Source: Lichenicoccus sp964245755 (lineage in GTDB: Bacteria; Pseudomonadota; Alphaproteobacteria; Acetobacterales; Acetobacteraceae). From it: a DNA stretch of 64,000 nt. The position numbers and the translations under genes were made by a program. The notes beneath the pieces are model-generated. The model did not search any database and was not told the origin of the DNA. It saw only the letters and a program-made list of their open reading frames with translations. This document shows positions 55,372 through 63,704 of the stretch, piece by piece; the stretch's first letter is position 1, and every line of letters starts with the position of its first letter. Location: contig CAXTNV010000001.1 in the NCBI GenBank assembly GCA_964245755.1, forward strand, positions 1-64,000, written 5' to 3'.

Positions 55372-56195
55372 TGAACTGGCGCACGCATCTCTACCACGCG
55401 ACGCTGTGGCTGGTGGCGCTGGTGTTCTTCGCTCCCGTCGCCTGGATCATCCTGTGCTCGTTCAAGACGCAGTCGCAGATCCTGGCGGTGCCGCCGCTGC
55501 TGCTGTTCCGGCCGACACTCGACAACTACGCCCGCGTGCTGTCGAACCCCGGCCTGCTGCACGAGCTGCTGAACAGCCTGCTGCTGTCCGCAAGTTCGGT
55601 CTGCATCGCGGTCGCGGTGTCGTTCCTGGCCGCGTTCTCGTTCTCGCGCTTCCGTCCGCGCGGCACCGACTTCCTGATGTTCCTGCTGCTGTCGATACGC
55701 ATGCTGCCGGGATCGGCGGCGATCCTGCCGGTCTACCTGATGTACGTGGGCTTCGGCTGGAAGGACAACTACCTGGCGATGATCCTGTTCTACGCCATGT
55801 TCTCGATCCCGTTCTCGGTGTGGATCCTGAAAGGCTTCATCGACGGCGTCTCGGTGCGCTTCGACGAGACCGGGCTGGTCAGCGGCGCGAGCTGGTTCGG
55901 CATCCTGACGCGGCTGATCTTCCCGCAGGTGCTGCCCGGCATCGTCGCGGCGCTGATCTTCAACTTCATCTTCGTGTGGAACGAGTTCCTGTTCAACTAC
56001 GTGATTGGCGGCCCGAACACCGCCAACATCCCGAACGCGCTGGCGAGCGGGATGTACTCGGGCGGCAGCACCGACTGGACCTTCGTCTCGGCGCTGACCA
56101 CGCTCTACATCATCCCGCCGATCGCCATCGTCTACCTGTTCCAGCGCTACCTGCTGGTCGGCATGACGTTCGGCACCGTGCGCGGCGAGGTCTGA
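55371..56195 (+). CDS. ABC importer permease 2 (MalG-type)
   Basis: This 274-residue inner-membrane permease with six hydrophobic segments. Its EAA-type loop is GVSVRFDETGLVSGASWFGILTRLIFPQVLPGI (residues about 155-190). Here the usual EAA becomes ETG (FDETGLVSGAS). The N-terminal part WLVALVFFAPVAWIILCSFKTQSQI is typical of MalG-like subunits. Start and stop overlap neighbouring genes by one base upstream and leave one base downstream. It pairs with the MalF-type subunit to carry the substrate. Confidence 0.93.
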   Translation: MNWRTHLYHATLWLVALVFFAPVAWIILCSFKTQSQILAVPPLLLFRPTLDNYARVLSNPGLLHELLNSLLLSASSVCIAVAVSFLAAFSFSRFRPRGTDFLMFLLLSIRMLPGSAAILPVYLMYVGFGWKDNYLAMILFYAMFSIPFSVWILKGFIDGVSVRFDETGLVSGASWFGILTRLIFPQVLPGIVAALIFNFIFVWNEFLFNYVIGGPNTANIPNALASGMYSGGSTDWTFVSALTTLYIIPPIAIVYLFQRYLLVGMTFGTVRGEV

Positions 56196-56196
56196 G

Positions 56197-56478
56197 ATGC
56201 GCCCGCTGGTGCCGCGCGCGGAGCTGACGCTGATATCGGCGATGGCGGCGGGCTTCCTGCTGATCCTGCAGCCCTGGAGCTTCGGCGGCTACCGGATCGG
56301 GCTGATCCTGGTGCTGGCGGCGACGGTGCTGAACATCGCGGTCGGCAACCTGCCGCGCGACGCGGCACCGCTGCGCGCCGGGCTGCTCGCAGCCGGCCTG
56401 CTGCTGATCCTGGCGGCGGTGTTCGGGATCGGCATCGCCCTGGTGCCGATGCTCGCGCGGATGGGGCAGTCCGCGTGA
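56197..56478 (+). CDS. Small integral membrane protein within the importer operon
   Basis: This 93-residue hydrophobic protein with about three membrane segments (LISAMAAGFLLILQPW, IGLILVLAATVLNIAV, AGLLAAGLLLILAAVFGIGIALV). It lies between the second permease and the first ATPase, with one base before it and a four-base overlap (GTGA) after it, so it is made with the transporter. Glycerol-type ABC importers (glpSTPQUV) also have a small membrane protein at this kind of position (DUF2160). I see no clear sequence match to that family. An accessory subunit is the simplest guess. Confidence 0.8.
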   Translation: MRPLVPRAELTLISAMAAGFLLILQPWSFGGYRIGLILVLAATVLNIAVGNLPRDAAPLRAGLLAAGLLLILAAVFGIGIALVPMLARMGQSA

Positions 56479-57608
56479 ACGACGGCCGCCCGAGCGCGGT
56501 GCGCTTCGAGGGCGTGATCCGGCGCTACGGGCGCACCACCGCGCTCGACGGGATCGACCTGTCGATCGCCGCACGCAGCCTGACGGTGCTGTGCGGACCG
56601 CCGCGCAGCGGCAAGTCGGTGCTGCTGCGCCTGCTGGTCGGGCTGGAGCGGCCCGATTCCGGGCGGATCCTGATCGACGGCCGCGACGTGACGGCGCTGC
56701 CTCCGGCGCAGCGGCCGATCGGCTACGTGCCGCAATCCTTCGCCCTGTTCCCGCACATGAGCGTGCGCGACAACGTGGCGTATCCGCTGCGCCAGCGCGG
56801 GCTCGGGCGCGCCGAGATCGACCGGCGCATCGGCCCGGTCGCCGAGATCCTGCGCATCACCTCCAAGCTGCAGCAGAGGCCGAGCCAGCTCAGCGGCGGC
56901 GAGAAGCAGCGCACGGCGATCGCGCGCGGCGTGCTGCAGGAGGCAAGCATCTTCGCGCTCGACGACCCGCTGGTCGGCCTCGACTTCAAGCTGCGCGAGA
57001 GCCTGATGGACGAGCTGCGCGACATGCAGGCGGCACTCGCCGCGACCTTCGTCTACTGCACCTCGGACTCGCTGGAGGCGCTGACGATGGCCGAGCAGCT
57101 CGCGGTGCTGGACCGCGGCCGGCTGATCGAGGCCGGCATCGCCGAGCGGATCTACCACGAGCCGCAGCGGCTGCGCAGCGCCGAGCTGATCGGCTTTCCC
57201 CGCTGCAACATCCTGTACGGCAGCAGGGGCAACCGGCACTGCGAGACGGCGCTGGGCACGATCGCGCTGGACGACGACGCGGCGTCGGACGCGACCGGCA
57301 ACGCCGCGGTGGCGGTGCGCCCGGAGCACGTGGCGCTGGGCGATCCGACCGAGCCGGAGCACGGCACGCTCACCGGCCGCGGACGCGTCCTGCTGATGGA
57401 GAACCTGGGCGCCGAAAGCGTCGTGCATCTCGAGGTGCGTCGCGACGGCGCGGTGACGGTGCTGGTCGCCGCACCCCCCACCGACCTCGTCGCGGGTGTC
57501 GCGCTCGGCGCGGAGCTGGGCTGGCGCGTCCGGCCGGAGCGGATGGTGGTGTTCGACCGCCTCTCCGGCCTGCGGCTCGGCGTCGGCAGGGCGGTGGCCT
57601 ATGCCTGA
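56475..57608 (+). CDS. ABC importer ATPase 1, with degenerate catalytic residues
   Basis: This 377-residue MalK/UgpC-like ATPase with a C-terminal TOBE/MalK-type regulatory domain (from about residue 240, VAVRPEHVALGD). Walker A is GPPRSGKS (41-48) and the signature LSGGEKQR (139-146) is perfect. Walker B reads IFALDDP, so the catalytic glutamate is Asp (164). The H-loop reads YCTSDSLEA, so the switch histidine is Ser (197). It is thus predicted to be weak or inactive as an ATPase, but able to supply the signature motif to a partner. The partner is encoded next, with an 8-base overlap. GlpS/GlpT-type importers likewise use two ATPases. Confidence 0.9.
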   Translation: MNDGRPSAVRFEGVIRRYGRTTALDGIDLSIAARSLTVLCGPPRSGKSVLLRLLVGLERPDSGRILIDGRDVTALPPAQRPIGYVPQSFALFPHMSVRDNVAYPLRQRGLGRAEIDRRIGPVAEILRITSKLQQRPSQLSGGEKQRTAIARGVLQEASIFALDDPLVGLDFKLRESLMDELRDMQAALAATFVYCTSDSLEALTMAEQLAVLDRGRLIEAGIAERIYHEPQRLRSAELIGFPRCNILYGSRGNRHCETALGTIALDDDAASDATGNAAVAVRPEHVALGDPTEPEHGTLTGRGRVLLMENLGAESVVHLEVRRDGAVTVLVAAPPTDLVAGVALGAELGWRVRPERMVVFDRLSGLRLGVGRAVAYA

Positions 57609-58680
57609 CATCGTGATCGAGAACCTGACCCGGCGCTTCGGCGGCACGGCCGCGGTGGACGCCATCTCCGCGACCTTCGCCGAGGGCAGCGTCACCTGCC
57701 TGCTGGGGCCGTCCGGCTGCGGCAAGACCACGCTGATGCGCATGATCGCCGGGCTGGAGACGCCGAGTTCCGGCCGCATCCGGTTCGGCGAACGCGACGT
57801 CACCCGGCTCAGTCCCGGCCGGCGCAACGTGGCGATGGTGTTCCAGTATCCGGTGATGTACCGCACCCTGTCGGTGGAGCAGAACATCGCGCTGGCCATG
57901 CAGCACGACGGCACGACGCCGGACGTGCGCCGGCAGCGCCTCGACGAGGTACTGGCGGTGCTCGGGCTGGAGTCGCAGCGCAGCTGGCGGATCGACCGGC
58001 TCGACAGCGGCACGCGCCAGCGCGTCGCCGTGGGACGCGCGATCGCGCGCAGCTGCGACGTGATCCTGTTCGACGAGCCGACCACCAACGTCGAGGTCCA
58101 CGCCAAGCTCGAGCTGATCCGCGCCTTCAACCTGTTCCGGACGCGCATGCGACAGACCATCGTCTACGTCACCCACGACCAGACCGAGGCGATGACGCTG
58201 GCCGACCAGATCGCCCTGATGCAGGCCGGCCGCATCACCCAGTGCGCGCCGCCGCGCACCCTCTATGAGCAGCCCGAGAACGAGTTCGGCGGCTGGTTCC
58301 TGGGTACGCCAGGGATGAACTTCGTGGCGCCCTCGGCCGAGCACGACGGCGCGCTCCGCTTCGACATCCTCGGCGCGGCGGTGCGCCGTCCGCAAGGTGC
58401 ATCGACCGGGCTGCGGGTCGGCATCCGGCCGGAGCGGGCGCGCATCGGGCCGCCGGAGGAGGCCGGGGGCGTCGCCGCCGCCGTGCTGCGCCGCTCGATC
58501 ACGATCGGCGGCCAGTACCTGCTGCTGCTCCGGGCGGGAGAGACACGGCTGCGGGTGCGCGCCGACGCGGACGCGGGACGGCGCCTGCCCGACCAGGTCT
58601 CGTTGCACTGCCCGCTCCGGCACCTCGCCTTCTTCCGCGATGGCGTGCGCCTGCATGAACAACCTCAAGCGATCGGATAG
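57601..58680 (+). CDS. ABC importer ATPase 2, with degenerate signature motif
   Basis: This 359-residue MalK-like ATPase. Walker A GPSGCGKTT (36-44), Walker B VILFDEP with Glu159, and the H-loop THDQTEAM with His192 are all canonical. The signature, normally LSGGQ, reads LDSGTRQR (134-141), and the D-loop reads NVEVH instead of NLDAK. The defects are the mirror image of ATPase 1. Together they predict a heterodimer with one consensus and one degenerate ATP site. A C-terminal TOBE domain (about 275-350, VGIRPERARIG) is present. The ATG at 57601 lies 8 bases inside the preceding gene. Confidence 0.92.
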   Translation: MPDIVIENLTRRFGGTAAVDAISATFAEGSVTCLLGPSGCGKTTLMRMIAGLETPSSGRIRFGERDVTRLSPGRRNVAMVFQYPVMYRTLSVEQNIALAMQHDGTTPDVRRQRLDEVLAVLGLESQRSWRIDRLDSGTRQRVAVGRAIARSCDVILFDEPTTNVEVHAKLELIRAFNLFRTRMRQTIVYVTHDQTEAMTLADQIALMQAGRITQCAPPRTLYEQPENEFGGWFLGTPGMNFVAPSAEHDGALRFDILGAAVRRPQGASTGLRVGIRPERARIGPPEEAGGVAAAVLRRSITIGGQYLLLLRAGETRLRVRADADAGRRLPDQVSLHCPLRHLAFFRDGVRLHEQPQAIG

Positions 58681-58684
58681 GACC

Positions 58685-59677
58685 ATGTCGCAGACGAGCT
58701 TAGCGGCCGAGGCGCCAACCCGCAGCGGAGCGGCCCACGATGTCAGCGTGATCGGCCTCTACTGCATCGACGTGCTCGGCCGCCCGGTCACCGCGATCCC
58801 CAGCGGCGGCAACGCGACCTTCATCGACCAGATAAGGCTCACCGTCGCCGGCACCGCCGGCGGCACCATCGTCGACTGCGCCAAGCTGGGGCTGGATGCG
58901 CTGGCGATCGGGGCGGTCGGCGAGGACGAGAAGGGACGCTTCGTGCTCGACACGCTGCGCGGCTTCGGCATCACCACCGACCGCATGCAGCGCCACCCGG
59001 GCGTGCACACCGCCGCCTCGATCCTGAACGTGCGGCCGAACGGCGAGCGGCCCTGCCTGCACGTGCGCGGCGCCTCCGACGTGCTGTTCCTCGACGAGGC
59101 GGACTATCCGGCGGCACTGGACGCGACCTTCGTGCACATGGGCGGCAACGGCCTGCTCGGGCGCATGGACGGCACGCCGACCGCGGACCTGCTGCGCGCG
59201 GCGAAGGCGCTCGGACGCACCACCACCTTCGACCTGATCTTCGCCACCGGCGAGCTGATGGACAAGCTGCGGCCCTCGATGCAGTACGTCGACTACTTCG
59301 TGCCCTCGATCGAGGAGGCGACCGCGCTGTGCGGGCGCGAGGATCCGCTGGACGCGGCGAAGTTCTTCCTCGACCTGGGTGTCGGGCACTGCGTGCTGAC
59401 CATGGGCGGCGAGGGCTGCGTGGTGGTGACGCCGCAGGACTCAATCCGGCTGCCGGCGCACGAGATCGAGGTGGTCGACACCACCGGATGCGGCGACGCC
59501 TTCACCGCCGGCCTGATCGCCGGCCTGCATCGCGGCTGGGACCTCGAGCAGGCGGCGCGTCTCGGCGGCACCTGCGGCGCGCTGGTGGCCGGCGGGCTCG
59601 GGTCGGACTTCGGCATCGTTGACTGGGAGACGACGGTGCACGCCATGCATACGCTTCCGCTGCGACCGCGGCCGTGA
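58685..59677 (+). CDS. PfkB-family sugar kinase
   Basis: This 330-residue ribokinase-fold kinase. Blocks: VIGLYCIDVLGRP at the start, GGTIVDCAKLGLDALAIGAVGEDEKG (the first PfkB region, residues about 58-84), VDYFVPSIEEATALCG, and the second signature DTTGCGDAFTAGLIAGL with the catalytic Asp. It should phosphorylate the imported sugar so the aldolase at the head of the operon can cleave it. The start ATG is 4 bases after the ATPase 2 stop. Its stop overlaps the next gene's GTG start (GTGA). The specific sugar is not evident. Confidence 0.92.
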   Translation: MSQTSLAAEAPTRSGAAHDVSVIGLYCIDVLGRPVTAIPSGGNATFIDQIRLTVAGTAGGTIVDCAKLGLDALAIGAVGEDEKGRFVLDTLRGFGITTDRMQRHPGVHTAASILNVRPNGERPCLHVRGASDVLFLDEADYPAALDATFVHMGGNGLLGRMDGTPTADLLRAAKALGRTTTFDLIFATGELMDKLRPSMQYVDYFVPSIEEATALCGREDPLDAAKFFLDLGVGHCVLTMGGEGCVVVTPQDSIRLPAHEIEVVDTTGCGDAFTAGLIAGLHRGWDLEQAARLGGTCGALVAGGLGSDFGIVDWETTVHAMHTLPLRPRP

Positions 59678-60531
59678 GCGGCGTGCCCCCGATCCGGCTG
59701 CCCCCAATCCGGCTGCTGGTGAGCGACGTGGACGGCACGCTGGTACGGCCGGACAAGAGCCTGTCCCCGGCGGTGCTCGATGCGGCCGCGGCACTGCGTC
59801 GGCACGGCATCCGGCTGGCGGTGGTCAGCAGCCGCGCCACCATCGGCCTCGACGTGCTGATCGGGCCGCTGCAGCTCGACACGCCGCGCGCGGGCTTCAA
59901 CGGCGGCGTGATCCTGGGTGCCGACGACCGCGTGCTCGAGGAGCACGTGATCCCCGAACAGGCCTGCCGCGGGACAGTGGCGCGGCTGGAGGCAGGCGGC
60001 CTCGATGTCTGGGTGTTCGCCGACGGGCGCTGGCTGCTCAAGAACCAGCGGCTGCCCTACATCGAGCACGAGCGCCGCTCGCTGAACGCCGACTACGAGG
60101 CGGTCGACGATTTCGCGCCGTTCCTGGCGCGCACCCACAAGCTGATGGGCAGCAGCAGCGACTTCGCGCTGGTGGCGCTGGCCGAGGCCACGCTCGCCGA
60201 GGCGGTGGGCACGGAGGTGGCGGTGCATCGCTCGCAGCTGTTCCACGTCGACATCACCCACCGCGACGCCAACAAGGGCAGTGCCGCGCTGTCCATCGCC
60301 CGACGGCTTGGCATCGACCGCAGCGAGATGGCCTGCATCGGCGACATGAGCAACGACATCCCGATGCTGGACGCGGCGGGGCTGGCGATCGCGATGGGCA
60401 ACGCACCGGACGTGGTGCGCGAGCATGCCCACGAGGTGGTCGCAGCCAACGACGCCGACGGCTGGGCGGAAGCGGTGCAGCGGCTGATCCTGCCGCGCGC
60501 GCCCCAGGACATAGCTCGCGATCTGTCCTGA
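59674..60531 (+). CDS. HAD-superfamily (Cof-type) sugar phosphatase
   Basis: This 285-residue phosphatase of the HAD class IIB/Cof group. The nucleophile motif is LLVSDVDGTLVRP (residues about 13-25), the motif II serine lies in LAVVSSRA, and the C-terminal motifs are RDANKGSAALSIARRLGI and ACIGDMSNDIPMLDAAGLAIAMGNAP. The GTG start overlaps the kinase stop. It probably removes phosphate from excess or dead-end sugar phosphates in this pathway. It is the last gene of the operon that began at 50814. Confidence 0.92.
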   Translation: MSGVPPIRLPPIRLLVSDVDGTLVRPDKSLSPAVLDAAAALRRHGIRLAVVSSRATIGLDVLIGPLQLDTPRAGFNGGVILGADDRVLEEHVIPEQACRGTVARLEAGGLDVWVFADGRWLLKNQRLPYIEHERRSLNADYEAVDDFAPFLARTHKLMGSSSDFALVALAEATLAEAVGTEVAVHRSQLFHVDITHRDANKGSAALSIARRLGIDRSEMACIGDMSNDIPMLDAAGLAIAMGNAPDVVREHAHEVVAANDADGWAEAVQRLILPRAPQDIARDLS

Positions 60532-60580
60532 GCCGGGCAGCGGGATCGCCGTCGCCGAAGCGCGTGCGGGCTGCCCGACC

Positions 60581-61744
60581 TCAGGCGGATGCGAGCCCGG
60601 TCCAGGCGCCGTTGTTGCGGTCCGAGGCCAGCACCGCGTCGATGAAGGCCATGCCGCGCACGCCGTCCTCGATCCCCGGCAGCAGCGGCGCCACGTCGTG
60701 TGCGGACACTCCTTCACGGTGGGCGTGCAGCAGCGCGGCGGCGTCGCCGTAGAGTTGCGCGAACGCCTCCAGGTAGCCCTCCGGATGGCCGGCTGGCACG
60801 CGCGTGGCCTGCCCGGCCCACTCGGACAGGCCGGGCATGCCGCGGGTGAGGATGCGCGTCGGCTCCGACAGCCGGGACAGGCGCAGCGTGTTCGGCTCGG
60901 CCTGCACCCAGTGCAGCGCACCGGTCTCGCCGTAGACCCGCAGCCGCAGGCCGTTCTCGTGTCCGATCGCCACCTGGCTGCACCAGAGCATGCCGCGCGC
61001 GCCGCCATCGTAGCGAAGCAGCATGCGCGCGTCGTCGTCCAGCCGTCGCCCGGGCACGAAGCGCGACAGGTCGGCGGCGACCTCACGCAGGCGCAGCCCG
61101 GTGACGAAGCCGGCCAGGTGATGGGCATGCGTGCCGATATCGCCGACGCTGCCGGCGGGGCCGGAGCGCACAGGGTCGGTGCGCCAGCTCGCCTGCTTCT
61201 GGCCGTCCGCCTCGATCGGCGCCGCCAGCCATTCCTGCGGATACTCCACCTGCACAACCCGCACGGCGCCGAGCTCGCCGGCCGCGACGCGCGCCCGGGC
61301 CTCGCGGATCATCGGGTAGCCGCTATAGGTGTGGGTCAGCACGAAGGGCAGCCCGGTCTCGCGCACCAGGGCAGCCAGCGTGTGCGCCTCCGCCAGCGAG
61401 GTGGTCAGCGGCTTGTCGCAGATCACCGGGATGCCGCGCGACAGGAAGGCGGCGCAGATCGCGGCGTGGCTGTCGTTCGGGGTGACGATGCTGACGGCGT
61501 CGATGCGGTCGGCCCGCGCTGCCTCGGCCCGCGCCATCGCTTCGTAGTCGCCGTAGGCGCGGTCGGGCGGGATGTGCAGCAACGCCGCGGAGCTCGCGGC
61601 GCGCGCCGGGTCGGAGGACAGCGCGCCGGCGACCAGCTCGTAGCGGTCGTCGAGGCGCGCGGCGATGCGGTGCACGGCGCCGATGAAGCCGCCGGCGCCG
61701 CCGCCGACCATGCCGAGACGCAGGCGCCGGCGTGGGGACGTCAT
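60581..61744 (-). CDS. Gfo/Idh/MocA-family sugar dehydrogenase
   Basis: This 387-residue NAD(P)-dependent oxidoreductase. The N-terminal Rossmann part shows LGMVGGGAGGFIGAVHRIAA and SIVTPNDSHAAICAAFL. The family motif CDKPLTTSLAEAHTL contains the catalytic lysine. The C-terminal substrate domain has a histidine in GDIGTHAHHLAGF (about residues 195-207). The VGGGAGGFIGAVHR variant places it with the inositol/polyol-type members common in rhizobial and acetobacterial sugar clusters. It is followed and preceded by sugar genes on the same strand; the isomerase gene starts just upstream. The substrate is not determinable. Confidence 0.92.
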   Translation of the reverse strand: MTSPRRRLRLGMVGGGAGGFIGAVHRIAARLDDRYELVAGALSSDPARAASSAALLHIPPDRAYGDYEAMARAEAARADRIDAVSIVTPNDSHAAICAAFLSRGIPVICDKPLTTSLAEAHTLAALVRETGLPFVLTHTYSGYPMIREARARVAAGELGAVRVVQVEYPQEWLAAPIEADGQKQASWRTDPVRSGPAGSVGDIGTHAHHLAGFVTGLRLREVAADLSRFVPGRRLDDDARMLLRYDGGARGMLWCSQVAIGHENGLRLRVYGETGALHWVQAEPNTLRLSRLSEPTRILTRGMPGLSEWAGQATRVPAGHPEGYLEAFAQLYGDAAALLHAHREGVSAHDVAPLLPGIEDGVRGMAFIDAVLASDRNNGAWTGLASA

Positions 61745-61754
61745 CGCGCCCGCC

Positions 61755-62807
61755 TCACAGGCCGAGCAGGCGGCGATTGGCCGCCTGGTCGGTGCTAGCG
61801 CCGGCGAAATCGTCGAAGGCGCGGCCGGTGACCGGGATGATATGCCGGCGCACGAACGCCGCCCCCTCGCGCGCGCCGACCTGCGCGTCCTTCAGGCAGC
61901 ACTCCCACTCGACCACCGCCCAGCCGTCGAAGTCATACTGGGCGAGCCTGGAGAAGATCGCGCCGAAGTCGATCTGACCGTCGCCGAGCGAGCGGAAGCG
62001 GCCGGCGCGGTCGATCCAGTCCTGGTAGCCGCCATAGACACCCTGCCGCGGGCTGGGCACGTGCTCGGCGTCCTTGACGTGGAACATGCGGATGCGCTGG
62101 TGGTAGACGTCGATGAAGCCGAGATAGTCCATGAACTGCAGCAGGAAGTGGCTCGGATCGTAGAGGATGCTGCAGCGCGGGTGGCCGCCGACGCGCCCCA
62201 GGAACCTCTCGAAGGTCACGCCGTCATGCAGGTCCTCGCCGGGATGCAGCTCGTAGCAGAGATCGACGCCCGCCTCCTCGAAGGCATCCAGGATCGGGCG
62301 CCAGCGCCGCGCCAGCTCGTCGAACGCCTCGTCGATCAGCCCCGGCGGCCGCTGCGGGAACGGATAGAGGAACGGCCAGGCGAGTGCGCCCGAGAAGGTG
62401 GCGTGCGCGCTCAGGCCGAGCCGGCGCGAGGCGCGTGCGGCGAGATGCAGCTGCCGCACCGCCCATTCCTGCCGCGTGGACGGATCATTGTGCACGGCGG
62501 CCGGGGCGAAGCCGTCCAGCATCCGGTCGTATGCCGGGTGCGCGGCGACGAGCTGACCCTGCAGATGCGTCGAGAGTTCGGTCAGCGCGAGCCCCGCTTC
62601 CGCCAGGATGCCATGGACCGTGTCGCAGTAGGCGTCGCTCTCGGCGGCGCGCGCGAGGTCGAACAGCCGCACGTCCCATGACGGGATCTGCACGCCCTCG
62701 AACCCTGCCTCCCTCGCCCAGCGCGCGATCGAGGCCAGGTTGTCGAACGGCGCCTCGTCCGCGGCGAACTGAGCCAGGAACAGGGCCGGGCCCTTGAGTG
62801 TCTTCAT
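61755..62807 (-). CDS. Sugar phosphate isomerase/epimerase (xylose isomerase-like TIM barrel)
   Basis: This 350-residue TIM-barrel protein of the AP-endonuclease-2/IolE-type family. Metal-binding blocks are CYELHPGEDLHDGVTFERFL, ILYDPSHFLLQFMDY, MFHVKDAEH and WAVVEWECCLKD. The ATG at 62807 was chosen for the GAGGAAATCG ribosome-binding site; an upstream in-frame start at 62876 would overlap the SDR gene. Members isomerise or epimerise keto-sugars or inosose. It lies 10 bases before the Gfo/Idh/MocA gene, and the pair are typical partners in inositol- or polyol-like catabolism. Confidence 0.9.
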   Translation of the reverse strand: MKTLKGPALFLAQFAADEAPFDNLASIARWAREAGFEGVQIPSWDVRLFDLARAAESDAYCDTVHGILAEAGLALTELSTHLQGQLVAAHPAYDRMLDGFAPAAVHNDPSTRQEWAVRQLHLAARASRRLGLSAHATFSGALAWPFLYPFPQRPPGLIDEAFDELARRWRPILDAFEEAGVDLCYELHPGEDLHDGVTFERFLGRVGGHPRCSILYDPSHFLLQFMDYLGFIDVYHQRIRMFHVKDAEHVPSPRQGVYGGYQDWIDRAGRFRSLGDGQIDFGAIFSRLAQYDFDGWAVVEWECCLKDAQVGAREGAAFVRRHIIPVTGRAFDDFAGASTDQAANRRLLGL

Positions 62808-62835
62808 GAAACGATTTCCTCGTCCCTGTGGTCGC

Positions 62836-63597
62836 TCACGCGGACGGCCAGATGGCCTGCGAGAACACGCCGCCATCGACCCAGATGGTCTGGCCGGTGA
62901 TGAAAGAGGCCGCCGGCGTCGTCAGGAACAGCACCGGCCCGGCGATGTCCTGCGGCGTGCCGATCCGACGCAGCGGCGTGATCCTCGACCAGCTCGCGGC
63001 GTAGTCGCCGGTCTCGCTCGCGGTGCGCTCGACGGCGATCGCGCCGGGCGCGATGCAGTTCACCCGTATGCCGTGCGGCCCGAGTTCCACCGCCGCGACC
63101 TTGGTGAACTGCTCGATGCCGCCCTTGGAGGCGGTGTAGTCCACCAGGTTCGCGAAGGCGAGCTTGTTGCAGCCGGAACCGATATTGACGATCGCACCTT
63201 GCTTGCCGCACCCGATCATCAGGGCGCTCGCGTGCTTGGTGTTGAGGAAGCATCCCTTCAGGTTGGTCCGGATGACGCGGTCCCAATCCTGTTCCGACAG
63301 ATCGAGCAGCGGCGACCAGGTTTGCACGCCGGCGTTGTTGACCAGCACGTCGGGCGCGTCGCCGAACCAGGCTGTCGTCGCATCGTAGAAGCGGCGGACG
63401 TCCGAGGCGACGCCGACGTCGCACTGCATCGCATGCACGCGTCCTCCCGCGGCTTCGACTTCCGCCGCCAGCGCCTGCGCCGCCTCCGGAGCGGCGAGGT
63501 GATTGAAGGCCACGGCGAAGTCGGCCTGCGCGAACGCCCTGACCAGATGGCGGCCGATCCCGCTGCTTCCCCCGGTCACCACGGCGAGCCTGCTCAT
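62836..63597 (-). CDS. Short-chain dehydrogenase/reductase (3-oxoacyl-ACP reductase-like)
   Basis: This 253-residue classical SDR. It has cofactor motif VTGGSSGIGRHLVRAFA, NNAG in VLVNNAGVQTW, the catalytic Ser in IVNIGSGCNK, Tyr-Lys in DYTASKGGIEQF, and the C-terminal GQTIWVDGG. AGGAGG lies 7 bases before the ATG at 63597. It is the first gene of the three-gene minus-strand unit with the isomerase and the Gfo/Idh/MocA dehydrogenase. It probably oxidises a sugar or polyol hydroxyl. The divergent SDR gene starts about 110 bases away. Confidence 0.93.
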   Translation of the reverse strand: MSRLAVVTGGSSGIGRHLVRAFAQADFAVAFNHLAAPEAAQALAAEVEAAGGRVHAMQCDVGVASDVRRFYDATTAWFGDAPDVLVNNAGVQTWSPLLDLSEQDWDRVIRTNLKGCFLNTKHASALMIGCGKQGAIVNIGSGCNKLAFANLVDYTASKGGIEQFTKVAAVELGPHGIRVNCIAPGAIAVERTASETGDYAASWSRITPLRRIGTPQDIAGPVLFLTTPAASFITGQTIWVDGGVFSQAIWPSA

Positions 63598-63704
63598 CAG
63601 GCGACCTCCTCTTCTCCCCGGCAAATCTGGCAGAAGCCCGACCTCTGCTGCTAGAGCATGAACCGCTCGATCATGGCGAAATGTGCAGCAGGTTCGGGGG
63701 GACC

